Assembly (NCBI GenBank): GCA_027605045.1
Contig: JAQFWX010000012.1
Location: 818,930 to 882,929, forward strand
Direction: 5' to 3'
Length of the DNA stretch: 64,000 nt
Source: Phallus indusiatus
Lineage: Eukaryota > Basidiomycota > Agaricomycetes > Phallales > Phallaceae
In this document: positions 22,141-33,800 of the stretch, piece by piece
Position numbering within the stretch: position 1 is the stretch's first letter
Layout of the letters: each line of letters begins with the position of its first letter
Position numbers and translations under genes: made by a program
Notes under the pieces: generated by a model
What the model saw: only the letters and a program-made list of their open reading frames with translations
Told to the model about the DNA's origin: nothing
Databases searched by the model: none

Positions 22141-25100
22141 ATGGACCATATTAATTCACCGAGGCTTTCTGCCAGGACCGGTAGTCGACACGAACCTGCC
22201 ACAGCCGACTCGGAGAGTCTAATAGTACATCAGGAGGATTGTGAGCTATCCCAACAAGATCATGAGTGGTATCATCCGCGAAATGATATGGCCGAAAACC
22301 ATGACCGTGGTCACAAGCGTCGTCGTTTGAATGCAGGCGATCATGGAATTAATCATACATCTGCAACTTCGGACCTGGGTAGGGACGTTTCAGCGGAACC
22401 TGTAAGTGTTTCCATCCGAGATAGTTTATTACACTGTACACTGTACGAAACAATCTTTTTAAAATCAGGATGACGTTACTATGAAGGAAGGTGACGCGAT
22501 TCACAGACAGACGAATGAACTAGTCTCGCAGTCTTCCAATGATGATCTTGTCTGCCCTCTCACTGTTTGTCATACATATTACACTCAAGCGATTCATTTA
22601 GAATTGTACCCTTGATGATGAAAACAGCAGTCTTCCCCCAAACACAACTAGTATGGTTGTTTCAACGGACGGTATAGGAATATCTGGTGAGTTTAGGAAT
22701 CTCAATTCAAAGACTTCATCTCATCTCGGATTTCTCTGAATAAAGGTCTTTGGTTGCTTAATCCTCCGTTGAAAAATAGCCCGAATATCAAGAGTCTGAA
22801 TTTCGAGATAGTGATCAAGTGCGGCACCAAAGACAGTATAAAGGCTTCAAAAAGCGCGGATAGGACCGGGAACGACAATCACGTAACCTGGAACGAATCT
22901 TTCATTTTGTATGTTGGAGATTGTAATCTTTTCAGATTTTTGATTTTACGTGGCGATTCAGTGCCGGCGGTATTCCTGACGAGACTATCTTGACTTTCAC
23001 TGTGCAACGTACTAGACAATTGCTAAACGATACGATTGGCACATGGAAACGCCGGGTCATTGACCTATTTGAGATGCAAAGCAAACTCGGTAAGTTATAT
23101 TATAAAACACCCGTTGTTAGTCTAGTATTTATAATATTATGGTAGGCCAGTGCAAATTAGATGTCTCTAAAGAATGTCAACTGGCATTTAACATCGAGAA
23201 AATATCTGAAGTTGACATCGCTTCAAGAATGATGAAACAAGCATCAGCAGGGCTGGAAAGCCTACCGAACTCGAGAACGCCAGCCCAGACTGCTACTGTT
23301 ATTAGTTCTGCGGCCCAAGTCTATATGGATAATAAGACAACCTGGACATCATTTCTCGATACTTTTCAAGCTTTTATGAAAGTGATGGATAATGTTTCCC
23401 AGGTACTTCTGTTACTCGACAAACCTTCATCCTTTTTCTAAAACTTCTTCAGATAAACATGTATGCACAGGTAGCGTGGAGTGTTCTATCAATTATTCCG
23501 AAGGTAAATGCACACCTTTTTTCTCGTGGGTATGGCGGACTACGTATATTGATTTTTTGCAAGACTATTATCACGAAAAAAAATCGTGATGACAAAGTTG
23601 AAAAGTTATGTGAAAAACTGAAGGACATTTACGAATATGTTACGCGTGCGAAATGGTTTACTGAGCTTGCTGCGACCCAGTTCACGATCCGGTCCACATA
23701 TCAATCTGGGACACTTTCCATGCTTGTTCAACAAACCATTGAATGCGCATATTTTATCAGAGAGTACAGCGCAGAAAGTACAGGTTGTGTCTTTCTCCAA
23801 GTTCATGTTGTGCAAATAAATCTGACATTGAAGTTCCAGTTAAGAACATAGTTAAGGCAATATCCGGGACTGTAGACGACAAGATCCAAGATTTTAACGA
23901 CAAGCTCGACCACCTCATGAATGCTATGAAGGACTCGGTCAATATTGAAAGTAGCATTGTGTCACTTCGGGTGTCCGAGAAAGTCATCGAATCAAGTACG
24001 TCAATCGTCAAGCTCACGAGTTATTGTCGATGATTCATGATTTCTCACCAGACGATTTAAAATTTCTTGGAGAAATGCCATATGACCCCGACGCTGGATA
24101 TTTCCCTAAGAAACGGTGTTTACCAGGGACCCGTCGGACGCTGATCAATGGTATAATACAATGGATCAGTGACGACAGCTTACCACAAATTCTGGTTCTA
24201 AGCGGACAAGCGGGAGTAGGAAAATCCTCGATAGCACATACCATCGCGGAAATTTTCCAAAAGCAGAACCGACTTGGATCCATGTTTTGTTTTAACAGAT
24301 CTTTCCCGGACCGGCGCAATTGTCTGTTCAGCACGATATCCCGTGACCTGGCCGACAGCGACACCCTGTGGCGAAGAGAATTAGTAAAGGTTATCGATAA
24401 ATCTGCGATTCGGAGGAAGAAGGATGCGGAAACGCAGTTTGAAGAGCTCATTCTTAAACCTTCAAAGAGCGTGACAACGATTGGATCTGTTGTGGTCGTC
24501 GTGGATGCGTTGGATGAAAGCGGAGGCCGTGATGAACGCCAGGAGATTTTGGAAATTCTTTTTGGCAGGTGGACTGAGCTTCCGAAGAATTATCGTATAA
24601 TTGTCACCACCCGCCCTGAACAAGACATTGAGGACCAATGCCAAAAATCCGATATTTCATGTAAACGGATGGGGGATATCAATGCTTGGGAAACGCGTCG
24701 TGATATCGAAGCCTATGTCTCGAAGCGTTTGGATTCAATATCGTCAATTCTGGACAGTATAGACAAAGACTGGCGCAGTATACTAGCCTGGAACGCCCAA
24801 GGTCTTTTCCAGTGGGCTCAGACAGCTTGCAGATTCATTAATCCTGCCATCACACGTCCAGAACTCATACAGGAAAACTGGGAAACTTGCGTGTCGAACT
24901 CTTCTTCGTCACTATCCAAGCTATATCATCAGATTATATCGAGTCAACCAGAATCCCGGTACCCTAGTTTCAAAGAAAGATTCAAGACAATCGTCGGAGC
25001 AATTGTAACTGCGAAAGAACCCCTCTCAGTTCACATGCTACAAAATATCTTTGAGGATATTAAAGATATTAGATCGATACTCAGCCCGTTCGGTTCATTC

Positions 25101-28100
25101 TTTTCTGGCGTTCATGACTCATCTGAGTCTACTCCGGTACAACCTCTTCACACTTCGCTATTCGATTTTTTCAAGGCCGAAACAATCTTTGATAAAGACG
25201 AAGGTGAAACAATAAATGAATACTACATCGGCACGTCGGATCAAAGCCAGATGACTCTGGGTTGTCTCAAAGTGATGAATAGAATGCTCTGCTTCAACAT
25301 TTGCAACCTTGAGACATCACACCGGCGCAATCGGGATGTGCCCAATTTGGATTCACGCGTCAAGGAAGTCATTCCACTCCATTTGCAGTATTCGTGTCGT
25401 TTTTGGACCTTTCATCTCCGGTCCTCGCCTGTTAGTGGAGAAATGATTCGTGCAGTCCGGACATTGATGAATGACAAACTGTTGTTTTATTTTGAAGCTC
25501 TCAGCTTATTAAGAAAGTTAAAGGTTTACGATGAGCAAGATTGTGTGGCAATGCGAGAAATAGTGAATTGGTGTAAAGTGAGTGGTCCTTTACTTGGTAC
25601 ATTTTTTATGGCTGGATCAAGTGGTAGGATGCAGACAGTAAGCTGGCTGAGGATGCGATGGATGCACGGGAGTTTGTAATTGATTTTGGAGACATGATCC
25701 AAGAAAGCACTCCACATCTCTACATCTCTGCACTTCCCCTAGCCCCTCGCAGCTCATTTGTATTGGGACAGTATCTTGAGAGGTATCCTGGGCTGTTCAC
25801 GTTCGATGTTGGTCAACCTGTCGGCCGTTTACGCAAAATCGGATTCATGCGAACAAATATTGGTATTCATGCTGACATCAAGTTTGCTTTTTCACCGAAA
25901 GGCGAAACTGGAATTATGCGCGGTGATTTTGATGTGTGGAACTATGTAACGGGGGAGAGGGAGGTTTGTTGTCTGACTTACTACAAAGATCGTTCTTATT
26001 CGCATGAAGTTTCCAACATCGTATTTTCCCCTGACGGTGAATTGGTCTACTGTTGTTTTGAGGACGGTAATATCTCAACATGGAATACGGGGACAAAGGA
26101 AACAGAGATAGAGGTATATGAGGAGATAATCGGTGACGTCAAGTGTCGTCATTGTGCCATCTCTTCGGACGGGCGATTTATAGTTTGGCGGACGGAAGAG
26201 GAAGTACTCCTAGTATTTGACCGACCAAGTCGTCGGGTGGTCAAACGCTTCGAAAATGTAGCGTCGTGCCCTGCTATTTCTCCCAATGGAGAATGGATTG
26301 CTTTTCATGGACTGGATACTGGAAGCCCGAGGACGTGCCGCGTTGGGGTGTTATTATGGAATACTAGAAACCAGACGCAGCACGTTATCCCCTGCGATCG
26401 TTTAAAGGGCCTGGCACTCACTAACAGCTACATTGCATTCAGCCAACGGGAACTTTACCGCCCAATAGAGATCTGGAATTTGCAGACAAACAATAAATTC
26501 TCCGAAATTCAACACGGGTCATGCTCGCTCCTCATAGACATCTGCCTATCCCCTGATAATCAATATATCCTATCTACCTCCACCGGAATATACTCAATTT
26601 GGAGTGTGTCTACAGGAGAATTAATCAGCCGATCCTATGTAGACAATCTCGTGCGCTGCGCAGGGTTCTCACATGATTCCAGAGCAATTGCATTGCACAC
26701 ATCTGATACACTTTACCTTCAACAATGGGATAATTCCATAGAACCGGATCATCCGCACAGCAATGAAATTCGACGTGTGCAGGCAATCTGGCAGCGGGGT
26801 TCATATCTCATTCTTCAGTATGTCACGATATTCGATGAGGGCTGCCTCCAGATCTCAGATACTATGGAAACGATCTTTGAAGCCGAACTTCCACCCTACT
26901 ATGGATCTGTCGATGTTTGTTCTAACGAGGAAAATGTCCGCGTGGCGTACGTCAGCGGTCGTGGACTCTGTGTCTGGTATGAAAAAGAAGGCGAGATTAT
27001 TATAGATGGATCGGCCCATTCACTCAGCAAGCTCTTGTGGTTGGACAACTATCTTATTTCTGGATGGGACAGAACCATTTCGATATGGGATAGTCGTACC
27101 CGCCAATTGGTTTGTGGCCCAATCTGTTTGCCGTATGTCTGGAATTCCCTTCTCCCTGTGCGAGGTACTCGCTTTGCTGTGACCCATGGCATTGATGATG
27201 TTGAAGTAAAAGTTTGGGAACTGGAACCTGGTGACAGAGTGGTGGAAATATCTACAGTCAAATCAAAGTCCGAATATCCGATTGACGTTTCTGCCAACAA
27301 GGAACATCTCGTATGCATGTCGAAAAGGCTTGGTGTCGAAATATTGGATCTAACGGGAGCAAGAGTGGGCTTGATTCCATTCTTGGGCTATATTTATCAA
27401 AGTCACCGATCCCACGATGGGAGGTATATGGCATGGCTTGATGGCGGCCAAATCAAACTCTTCGACGTGGACACCGAAACCTTGCTCGCTGGTCCATCGC
27501 TAGATCAACCAGTCATTAACTTCTGGCTCTCCGACGACTCGGAACGTGTTACAATAGTATCTAAGGCAAGCTCTGAGGGGTATATTGGACTTCTAGATGT
27601 CTGGGATATACAATTCAAAAACATGGTCACCAACACAATTCATTTTCCATTCCCAGAAAATGTCTTCCTAAAAGCCCTAGTTTTGAGCAAAAGACATCTA
27701 GTATTAGCTCTATTGGGTGGAGGATATTATGTCTGGGACTTGGATACGTGTGAGATAATGCTTTCTCTTTACAGGACTCCTCCATTGCTCGCCGCCGATG
27801 GTTCCAATATCGAGGGGTAAGTGTAGTATCACCTATATTTAATGCGATTCATTCAAAGAGACATTCAGAACACCTGTATACAACAAGACAGAGACATTAA
27901 ATTATGCGTTAACGGCCTGGAAAAAAGCTTCATTTTCTGCTCTCGTGAAGAAGAATTCGGACAATCAATGGTATTCGGGTCGGGACGAGGAATGGGTTTT
28001 GGGCTTGCAGGGTGAGCTCTTGTTTTGGGTTCCAAGAAAGACGAGAAAACGGCTTTGGCTTCCATGCATGGCGTATATGCCGGGGCGAAACTATACAAAA

Positions 28101-28163
28101 CTAAATTTCACAAATTTCGTACACGGTACTAATTGGACACAGTGCAGACCTAGAGACGATTGA
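22141..28163 (+). CDS. NLR-like receptor a1: C2-like, NACHT, WD40 (intact)
   Basis: NACHT-WD40 STAND proteins in fungi are candidate non-self receptors. Twelve exons with introns of 50-67 nt (22402-22468, 22550-22601, 22687-22745, 22909-22961, 23090-23145, 23403-23452, 23504-23563, 23784-23839, 23996-24051, 25578-25627, 27817-27868) join in frame to 1803 residues. Order: disordered N-terminus with KRRR; C2-like domain at about 158-260 (FEIVIKCG, TWNESFI, LTFTVQRTR, CQLAFNIEK); helical region to about 465; LPGTRR; NACHT with Walker A GQAGVGKS (519-526), Walker B VVVVVDALDE (614-623) and sensor TTRPEQ; winged-helix-like LHTSLFDFF; about 730 residues of degenerate WD40 repeats (FSPDGELVYCC..GNISTWN). 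The tail LLFWVPRK...NFTNFVHGTNWTQC is typical of basidiomycete NACHT-WD40 proteins. Domain order is well supported; the C2 call is a pattern match. Confidence 0.9.
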
Positions 28164-28637
28164 TGGTCCAAACCAAATGTACAACGAATACAAATTGTAT
28201 AATGGCATGATTTGTACTACCAGACAATACATACCATCGCTTCAAATTCCTCGTATCAAGCTGGAACTCAAATTACAGGTTTGCGAGCCCATTCTGTCCC
28301 TCGCCATTATGTTATCTGTCGACCTTTATAACATTGAGGCTTCGTCATTGATATGATATCAATGACGAATATGATATTGATACTTCCTGTTTCGAAGTAT
28401 CAATGTTTATTCTACCAGATCGAACTTTCAAATACATCCTTGTTTTACGTTCCATACGAACCGACACCAAAGATTTCGTTGATAGATTCACCAACCATCT
28501 CTGAATTGGTCTGACATGAGTACCGAACGCATTCTAGCGTCTACGGGAAAGCAATTGCTTGTCAGACTCGGACCCGGTAAGGGTCACCGGTACGGAACTA
28601 TCGGACTCGTACACGGTACTAATTGGACACAATGCAG
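28118..28637 (+). repeat. Direct repeats flanking about 0.4 kb behind a1
   Basis: The 3' coding end of a1 and its flank (from 28118, CGTACACGGTACTAATTGGA) are repeated from 28608, followed by similar flank sequence in both places (CAATGTACAAC.., GACAATACATACCATC). The segment between, about 28225-28605, matches 17640-17960. The layout fits an insertion or partial tandem duplication at the gene's 3' end. Confidence 0.75.
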
Positions 28638-29940
28638 AAACGACTTACTAGTCCAAACCCAATGTACAACATATGCACTTTGTATGATGTGACTGTACAT
28701 GATTTGTACTATTGGACAATACATACCATCTACAGAGAATGGTAATTACTTTTGCATCTCTGTCGACTTTCAAGCTGAGAAGCACGTTATGCTAATTATT
28801 ATCCCGGCTTATTTGCAAGCGCTCAAAGATCTAAAAACAAACACAAATTCAACAACAAGATTGATGTTTTCCAAAATTGAGCCCAACAGTTGATATGTTC
28901 AGAGTCGAAGTGGTATCCGCCATCGCAGTGAGCGCGCGGGTCTTCAAGCGGTTTCAGCAAAGAGTGCATTGCAAAAAACTTGCAAAGTGCCATTGGGGCT
29001 CGATGCCAGGCAGGAAAGTGGTATATTGAATGAAGTACATTGTCAAAAATTCTTCTACACACGCTTCAGGCTTTTTTGTATGGGTTGTTGCGGCACTTGC
29101 AGTTGCTCCCAGACCCTTTACCCCGGAAACAACTTGTCCACAATCCAGCATGGGGCTGGACCCTTCCTGTTGTCCCACCTAACCCCAGAGCGCGACAACA
29201 GGAGGTAGAAACAGCGTTGGTACCGGGATTAACTAGCAGCTCTTTATACTGACTTTTACGGGCCAGGAAAACACTTGTTAGCCTGTAGCTGAAGGTGGCA
29301 GAAAGTCTTGCATGCTTTGTCGATTAGATCGTACGGGTTCTTTTGGTCTTTAGCCCGCAAAGCGCTTACAAAACGTATACGCTCACGGGCAAATAGACCA
29401 TCCCGCGAACGAACTTTACCACGGAACGAGACGGTGGTCCAAGCTTTTGCAAAAGTAAGGTTCGACCTATGGGAAGATGGTTGAGCTGCAGCTCGAGATG
29501 AAAGAGAAGAAGGTAACCTCAGCTGTGAGAATGATATCCTAAACGCCGTGTCCCAACAACGACTAATCACTGCCCTCGCCATCCCACGCATCTTCCAAGC
29601 CGAGGTCAATCCCATCATGCCATTTGCTTGATGACTTGTTCGTCTCAACGCGATCGCGCTGGTGCTATTCCGGCACTCGTTTCAAGATATTCTGTTGCCA
29701 TTATGACATGTGATAGTAGGATCTATGTTGAGTTTTTTAAAAAATGCGTGCTTACAATTCCAACGCTAACTTGGGGTATAATTCTCTCTTGGAAATCGTG
29801 GATTTCTTATTCCGCTGTAGCTTTGTCGTAGTGTACTTCGAGGGCCGATGGTCTGTTGCAATGACACGTCTATAAGAGTAGAAAACCGAAATGAGAAGCC
29901 AATCACCGCCGAATAGGTTGACAAATTGGCAGATTTAATT
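28164..29940. repeat. Inter-receptor block between a1 and b1 (short version)
   Basis: No intact gene. The part at 28740-29200 matches 3' flank sequence after the other receptors (TGTCAAAAATTCTTCTACAC, then CACTTGCAG, CCCTTCCTGTTGTCCCACCT). At about 29250-29620 the minus strand has a decayed coding piece with VSFRGKVRSRDGLFARERI, also present at 39180-39440 and 51930-52140. From 29630 it matches 53690-53960 and 40940-41080. Relative to the 5-kb blocks at 36.3 and 49.1 kb, about 2-3 kb in the middle is missing. Confidence 0.65.
28341..28369. repeat. 29-nt perfect palindrome
   Basis: Two 14-nt arms (TTCGTCATTGATAT and its complement) flank a single central G. The related sequence near 17755 lacks it, so it is an insertion in this copy. 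Confidence 0.85.
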
Positions 29941-30846
29941 CATGAATGAATATGCATGTTCGACGAGACTTCAGCAAATCCCACAAAATACCTTTTCGTT
30001 AGGAGCAAATTTGAGGGTTAAGAAACGGATAAATATAAGAAAATAATGCATGCACGTCCTAGCATGTCAAGCAACAAGCCACCGCCATTTGCAGCTTCGC
30101 GTATGGTCGTGATTGTGAAAATAAATCCATCTTGACTGCAAATTTTAGTCCAATCTGCGTTGGTACCTGTGTCTAATGGCCGGGATATAAATATAAATAT
30201 AGTATTAAGACTAGATGTAGAACAAGAGTCTCTCTTACTTCTTTGTTCGCTGGAGTATCAGCCTGAGGTCGGTGGACACGAGTGACCTTAGATTGGAGTT
30301 TAGACGGTGTCAAGCCGATGACGTAATCTGCTCAAGGTCAATTTCAAGACAATTTCAAGACAGTTTCAAGACGTCGATACCTCGTTCGCAAGACATCATA
30401 AGGGTTCACGTCGGGTTCAAAACAAAGCAAAAGGAGACTTGAAAAGAAGGTCATTTTAGAGACCTGTCCTTTAGGTCAAATATACAAGGTACGCTTTGCG
30501 TGTTTTATAATGCGACCGCATTGAAGCTGAAGCCTAAGTATTTCACCAAGCTCTGAAAGCGTGTCAGAATACTCTTAGCCTTCAAACCTCCTTAAAACCT
30601 GATTCAGGATTCGTAGATGTCGGCGGCTGATCATTGTGTCAGGGCTTCTGTTTTGAGGCAGCTTCCCACCATATTCGAGATCATGCTATTGCGCACCATT
30701 GAATTCGAAGGACGGGACAGAAGTTAAAGCTCTTCATAGTGGATGCGAACTCTGAATCCGGAGGTTCTAGTTCAAATCATGTTCATGGCGCCCAAGCACA
30801 GCTTTTCACCTTCCCCAGATCTCAATCACAGTGCTCAGTTTTTTTC
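29941..30846 (+). repeat. 5' flank block of receptor b1
   Basis: It is related to the flanks before a1, a2 and b2 (AGCATGTCAAGCAACAAGCC, GACGTAATCTGCTCAAG). From about 30590 it matches only the b2 flank (GATTCAGGATTCGTAGATGT, then GCTGATCATTGTGTCAGGGC). It includes 30739-30846, which corresponds to the first coding part of b2 but is damaged. It probably holds the promoter. Confidence 0.6.
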
Positions 30847-33800
30847 ATGGCTACTTCAACAGAGGGTATCATAATTTCCGGTAATTATGAGGTTTTTCAT
30901 TCAAGTTCCAATTATCTCATCCAGGAATGAAGATGTTTGCTTGACTAAACCTTCACAACGATGGAAGCCCAACCCCGAGTTCCAGATAGTGATTAAATAC
31001 GGCAGCGAGGCCAGGGCAAGCAAGTTTGGGAAAGGTGATTCCTGCATAACCTGGGACGAGTCTTTCTTTCTGTATGTCAGAGACTACAATCCTTCGATGT
31101 CACCTTACATCCCAATGTAGTGCCGGTGAAGTCACTGAACACAATCGCTTAACTTTTACTGTCTATCAAAAACGATTTCCAAAGGATATCACAACTGACT
31201 CGTTCGACAGCCGGGTCATTGATCTACTCGAGATGCACAACAGTTCTGGTCAGTTCGATCATCGGAAGCATCGCCATTAGTCTGTCACTCAGATGATCGC
31301 AGGATCATGTAAATTAGACATTCACGGAAATTGTCAATTGACATTCAAGATCGAGAAATCGTCCGACGTCGTTTTGGACGCGGTACAACGAGCAATAGCC
31401 GGGTCAGGAAACCTAAGGAATCTGGATGACTCGGTTAAGGGCGCCGATCTTATCACCTCCGCGGCGCAGGTCTACAATGATAATGAGGAGATATGGTCAT
31501 CGTTCCTCGACAAATTTCAGGTTTTTATGGAAGTAATAGATGAAATTTCCGAGGTAGTTCCGTTAGCAAACATACCTTCTTCCTTTTCTAAAGTTATTTT
31601 TCAGATAAGCCCTTATGTGAAGGTGGCTTGGAGTGTACTGTCTGTTATTCCTAAGGTAGAACTATGTCTTTGTTCTCGTTAACACACCGAGCTACACATA
31701 TTGAATTTGGTAGACGATCATCGCAAAAAAAAATCGCGACGATAAGATTAAACAGTTATGTGACAAACTGGAGGAAGTTTACAAATACATTACAGATGCG
31801 AAACGGCTACCTGAGCTTACCAATACCCAGTCTGAGACACTTTCCAAGGTGGTTCGGCAAACCACTGAATGCGCGTATTTTATACGAGCATATTGTGCGG
31901 AAGATGCAGGTTGTTGTTCTCTCGATGTTTTGGAATTGTACAATCATGTCTGATTATCGAGTTCTAGTCCATAACACGTTGAAAGGAATCATCGGGAGTG
32001 CGGACCGCAAGATGCAAGATTTCAACGACATGTTTAACCGCCTTATGGAAATTATGAAAAATTCGGTCAATCTTGAAACGAGCATTGTAACACTTCGTGT
32101 GCGTGAGGATATCGGCGAACTGAGTATGTTTACATGATCATATCTGATCATATATATACCATTATCAATCATTTATGATTTTATTTCATAAGCTGCTTCG
32201 GTTTTATTCAAGGATATGCTCTATGACGGGACTACCCCTCTACCCGGAAAACAATGCCTACCGGGAACTCGCAAAACGTTCATTGAGGATATACTGGATC
32301 ATATCAACGACGACGCATCGCCACAGATCCTTGTCGTGAGCGGACAAGCGGGAGTAGGGAAGTCGACGATAGCGCATACCATCGCTGAAATGTTCAAAGC
32401 GCAAAACCGACTCGGGTCCATGTTCTGTTTCAACAAGAGTACCCCAAACAAACGGAATTGTCTTTTTAGCACTATATCGCTTGACCTGGCGGATAGTGAT
32501 GCCTCGTGGCGAAAAGGATTGACTGAGATTGTCACTAATAACACTGCAATTCGGAAGACCGATGATCCGGAAAAGCAATTCAACGAACTTATTATCAAGG
32601 CCTCCAAAAACATAGCAACTATTGGGCCGGTAGTCATCGTTGTGGACGCGCTGGATGAAAGTGGAGACCGTAGCGAACGCGAAAAAATACTGGAAATCCT
32701 TTTTGGCAGATGGACGGAGCTTCCGAAAAACTATCGTATCATTGTCACCACCCGCCCTGAACAGGACATCGAGTACCAATGCCAAAAATCCGGTATTTCA
32801 CGTAAACGAATGGGCGATATTGATTCGAAGGAAACATATCATGATATCAAAGCCTATGTCTCGGGGCGTTTAAATCGAATATCGTCAACTCTGGACAGCA
32901 TAGACAAAAACTGGCGCAGTATACTAGCCGAGCAAGCTCAAGGTCTTTTCCAATGGGCTCAGACAGCTTGCAGGTTTATTGATCCTACCGTCATAGATCA
33001 AGAACTCATACGGGAAAGATGGGAAACTTGCGTGTCAGACTCTTCCTTGTCACTATATGAACTATATCATCAGATTATATCAAGCCAACCAGAATCCCGG
33101 CGCCCTAGGTTCAAAGAAAGGTTCAAGACGGTAGTAGGCGCTATTATAACTGCGCAAGAACCCCTCTCAATGGACACGCTACAAAATATCTTTGAGGATA
33201 TTCAAACTATCAAGTCAACACTTGGCCCGTTCGGTTCACTGTTTTCCGGGGTTCATGATTCTTCCGATTCTACTCTGGTACAACCTCTTCACACCTCATT
33301 ATTTGATTTTTTCAAGGCCAAAAAAATCTCTGAGGAAGACCAACAAGTTGGCGAGAAAATGAATGAATACTACATCAACACGTCAGACCACAGCCAAATG
33401 ACGCTTGGTTGTCTCAAAGTGATGAATTGTATGCTCTGCTTCAATATTTGTCACCTTGAGACATCACATCTGCGCAACACGGATGTGCCCGATTTCCGTT
33501 CGCGCGTCAAGGAGGCCATTCCGTTCCATTTATCGTATTCATGTCGTTTTTGGACCTTTCATCTCCGATCCTCGCCCGTTAGCGTAGAACTGATTCGTGC
33601 AGTCCGAACATTGATGGACAACAAACTCATGTATTACTTTGAGGTGCTAAGTTTGCTAGAGGCGTTACAGGTTGGCTTGGAGGGAGATTGCGTAGCAATG
33701 CGAGAAATAGTCAATTGGTGTAAAGTGGGTGATCCTTTACCTGTTACAGCCTTTGATAGTTGAAACAGGTAGTAGCATGTAGATGGTGACCTGGCTGAAA

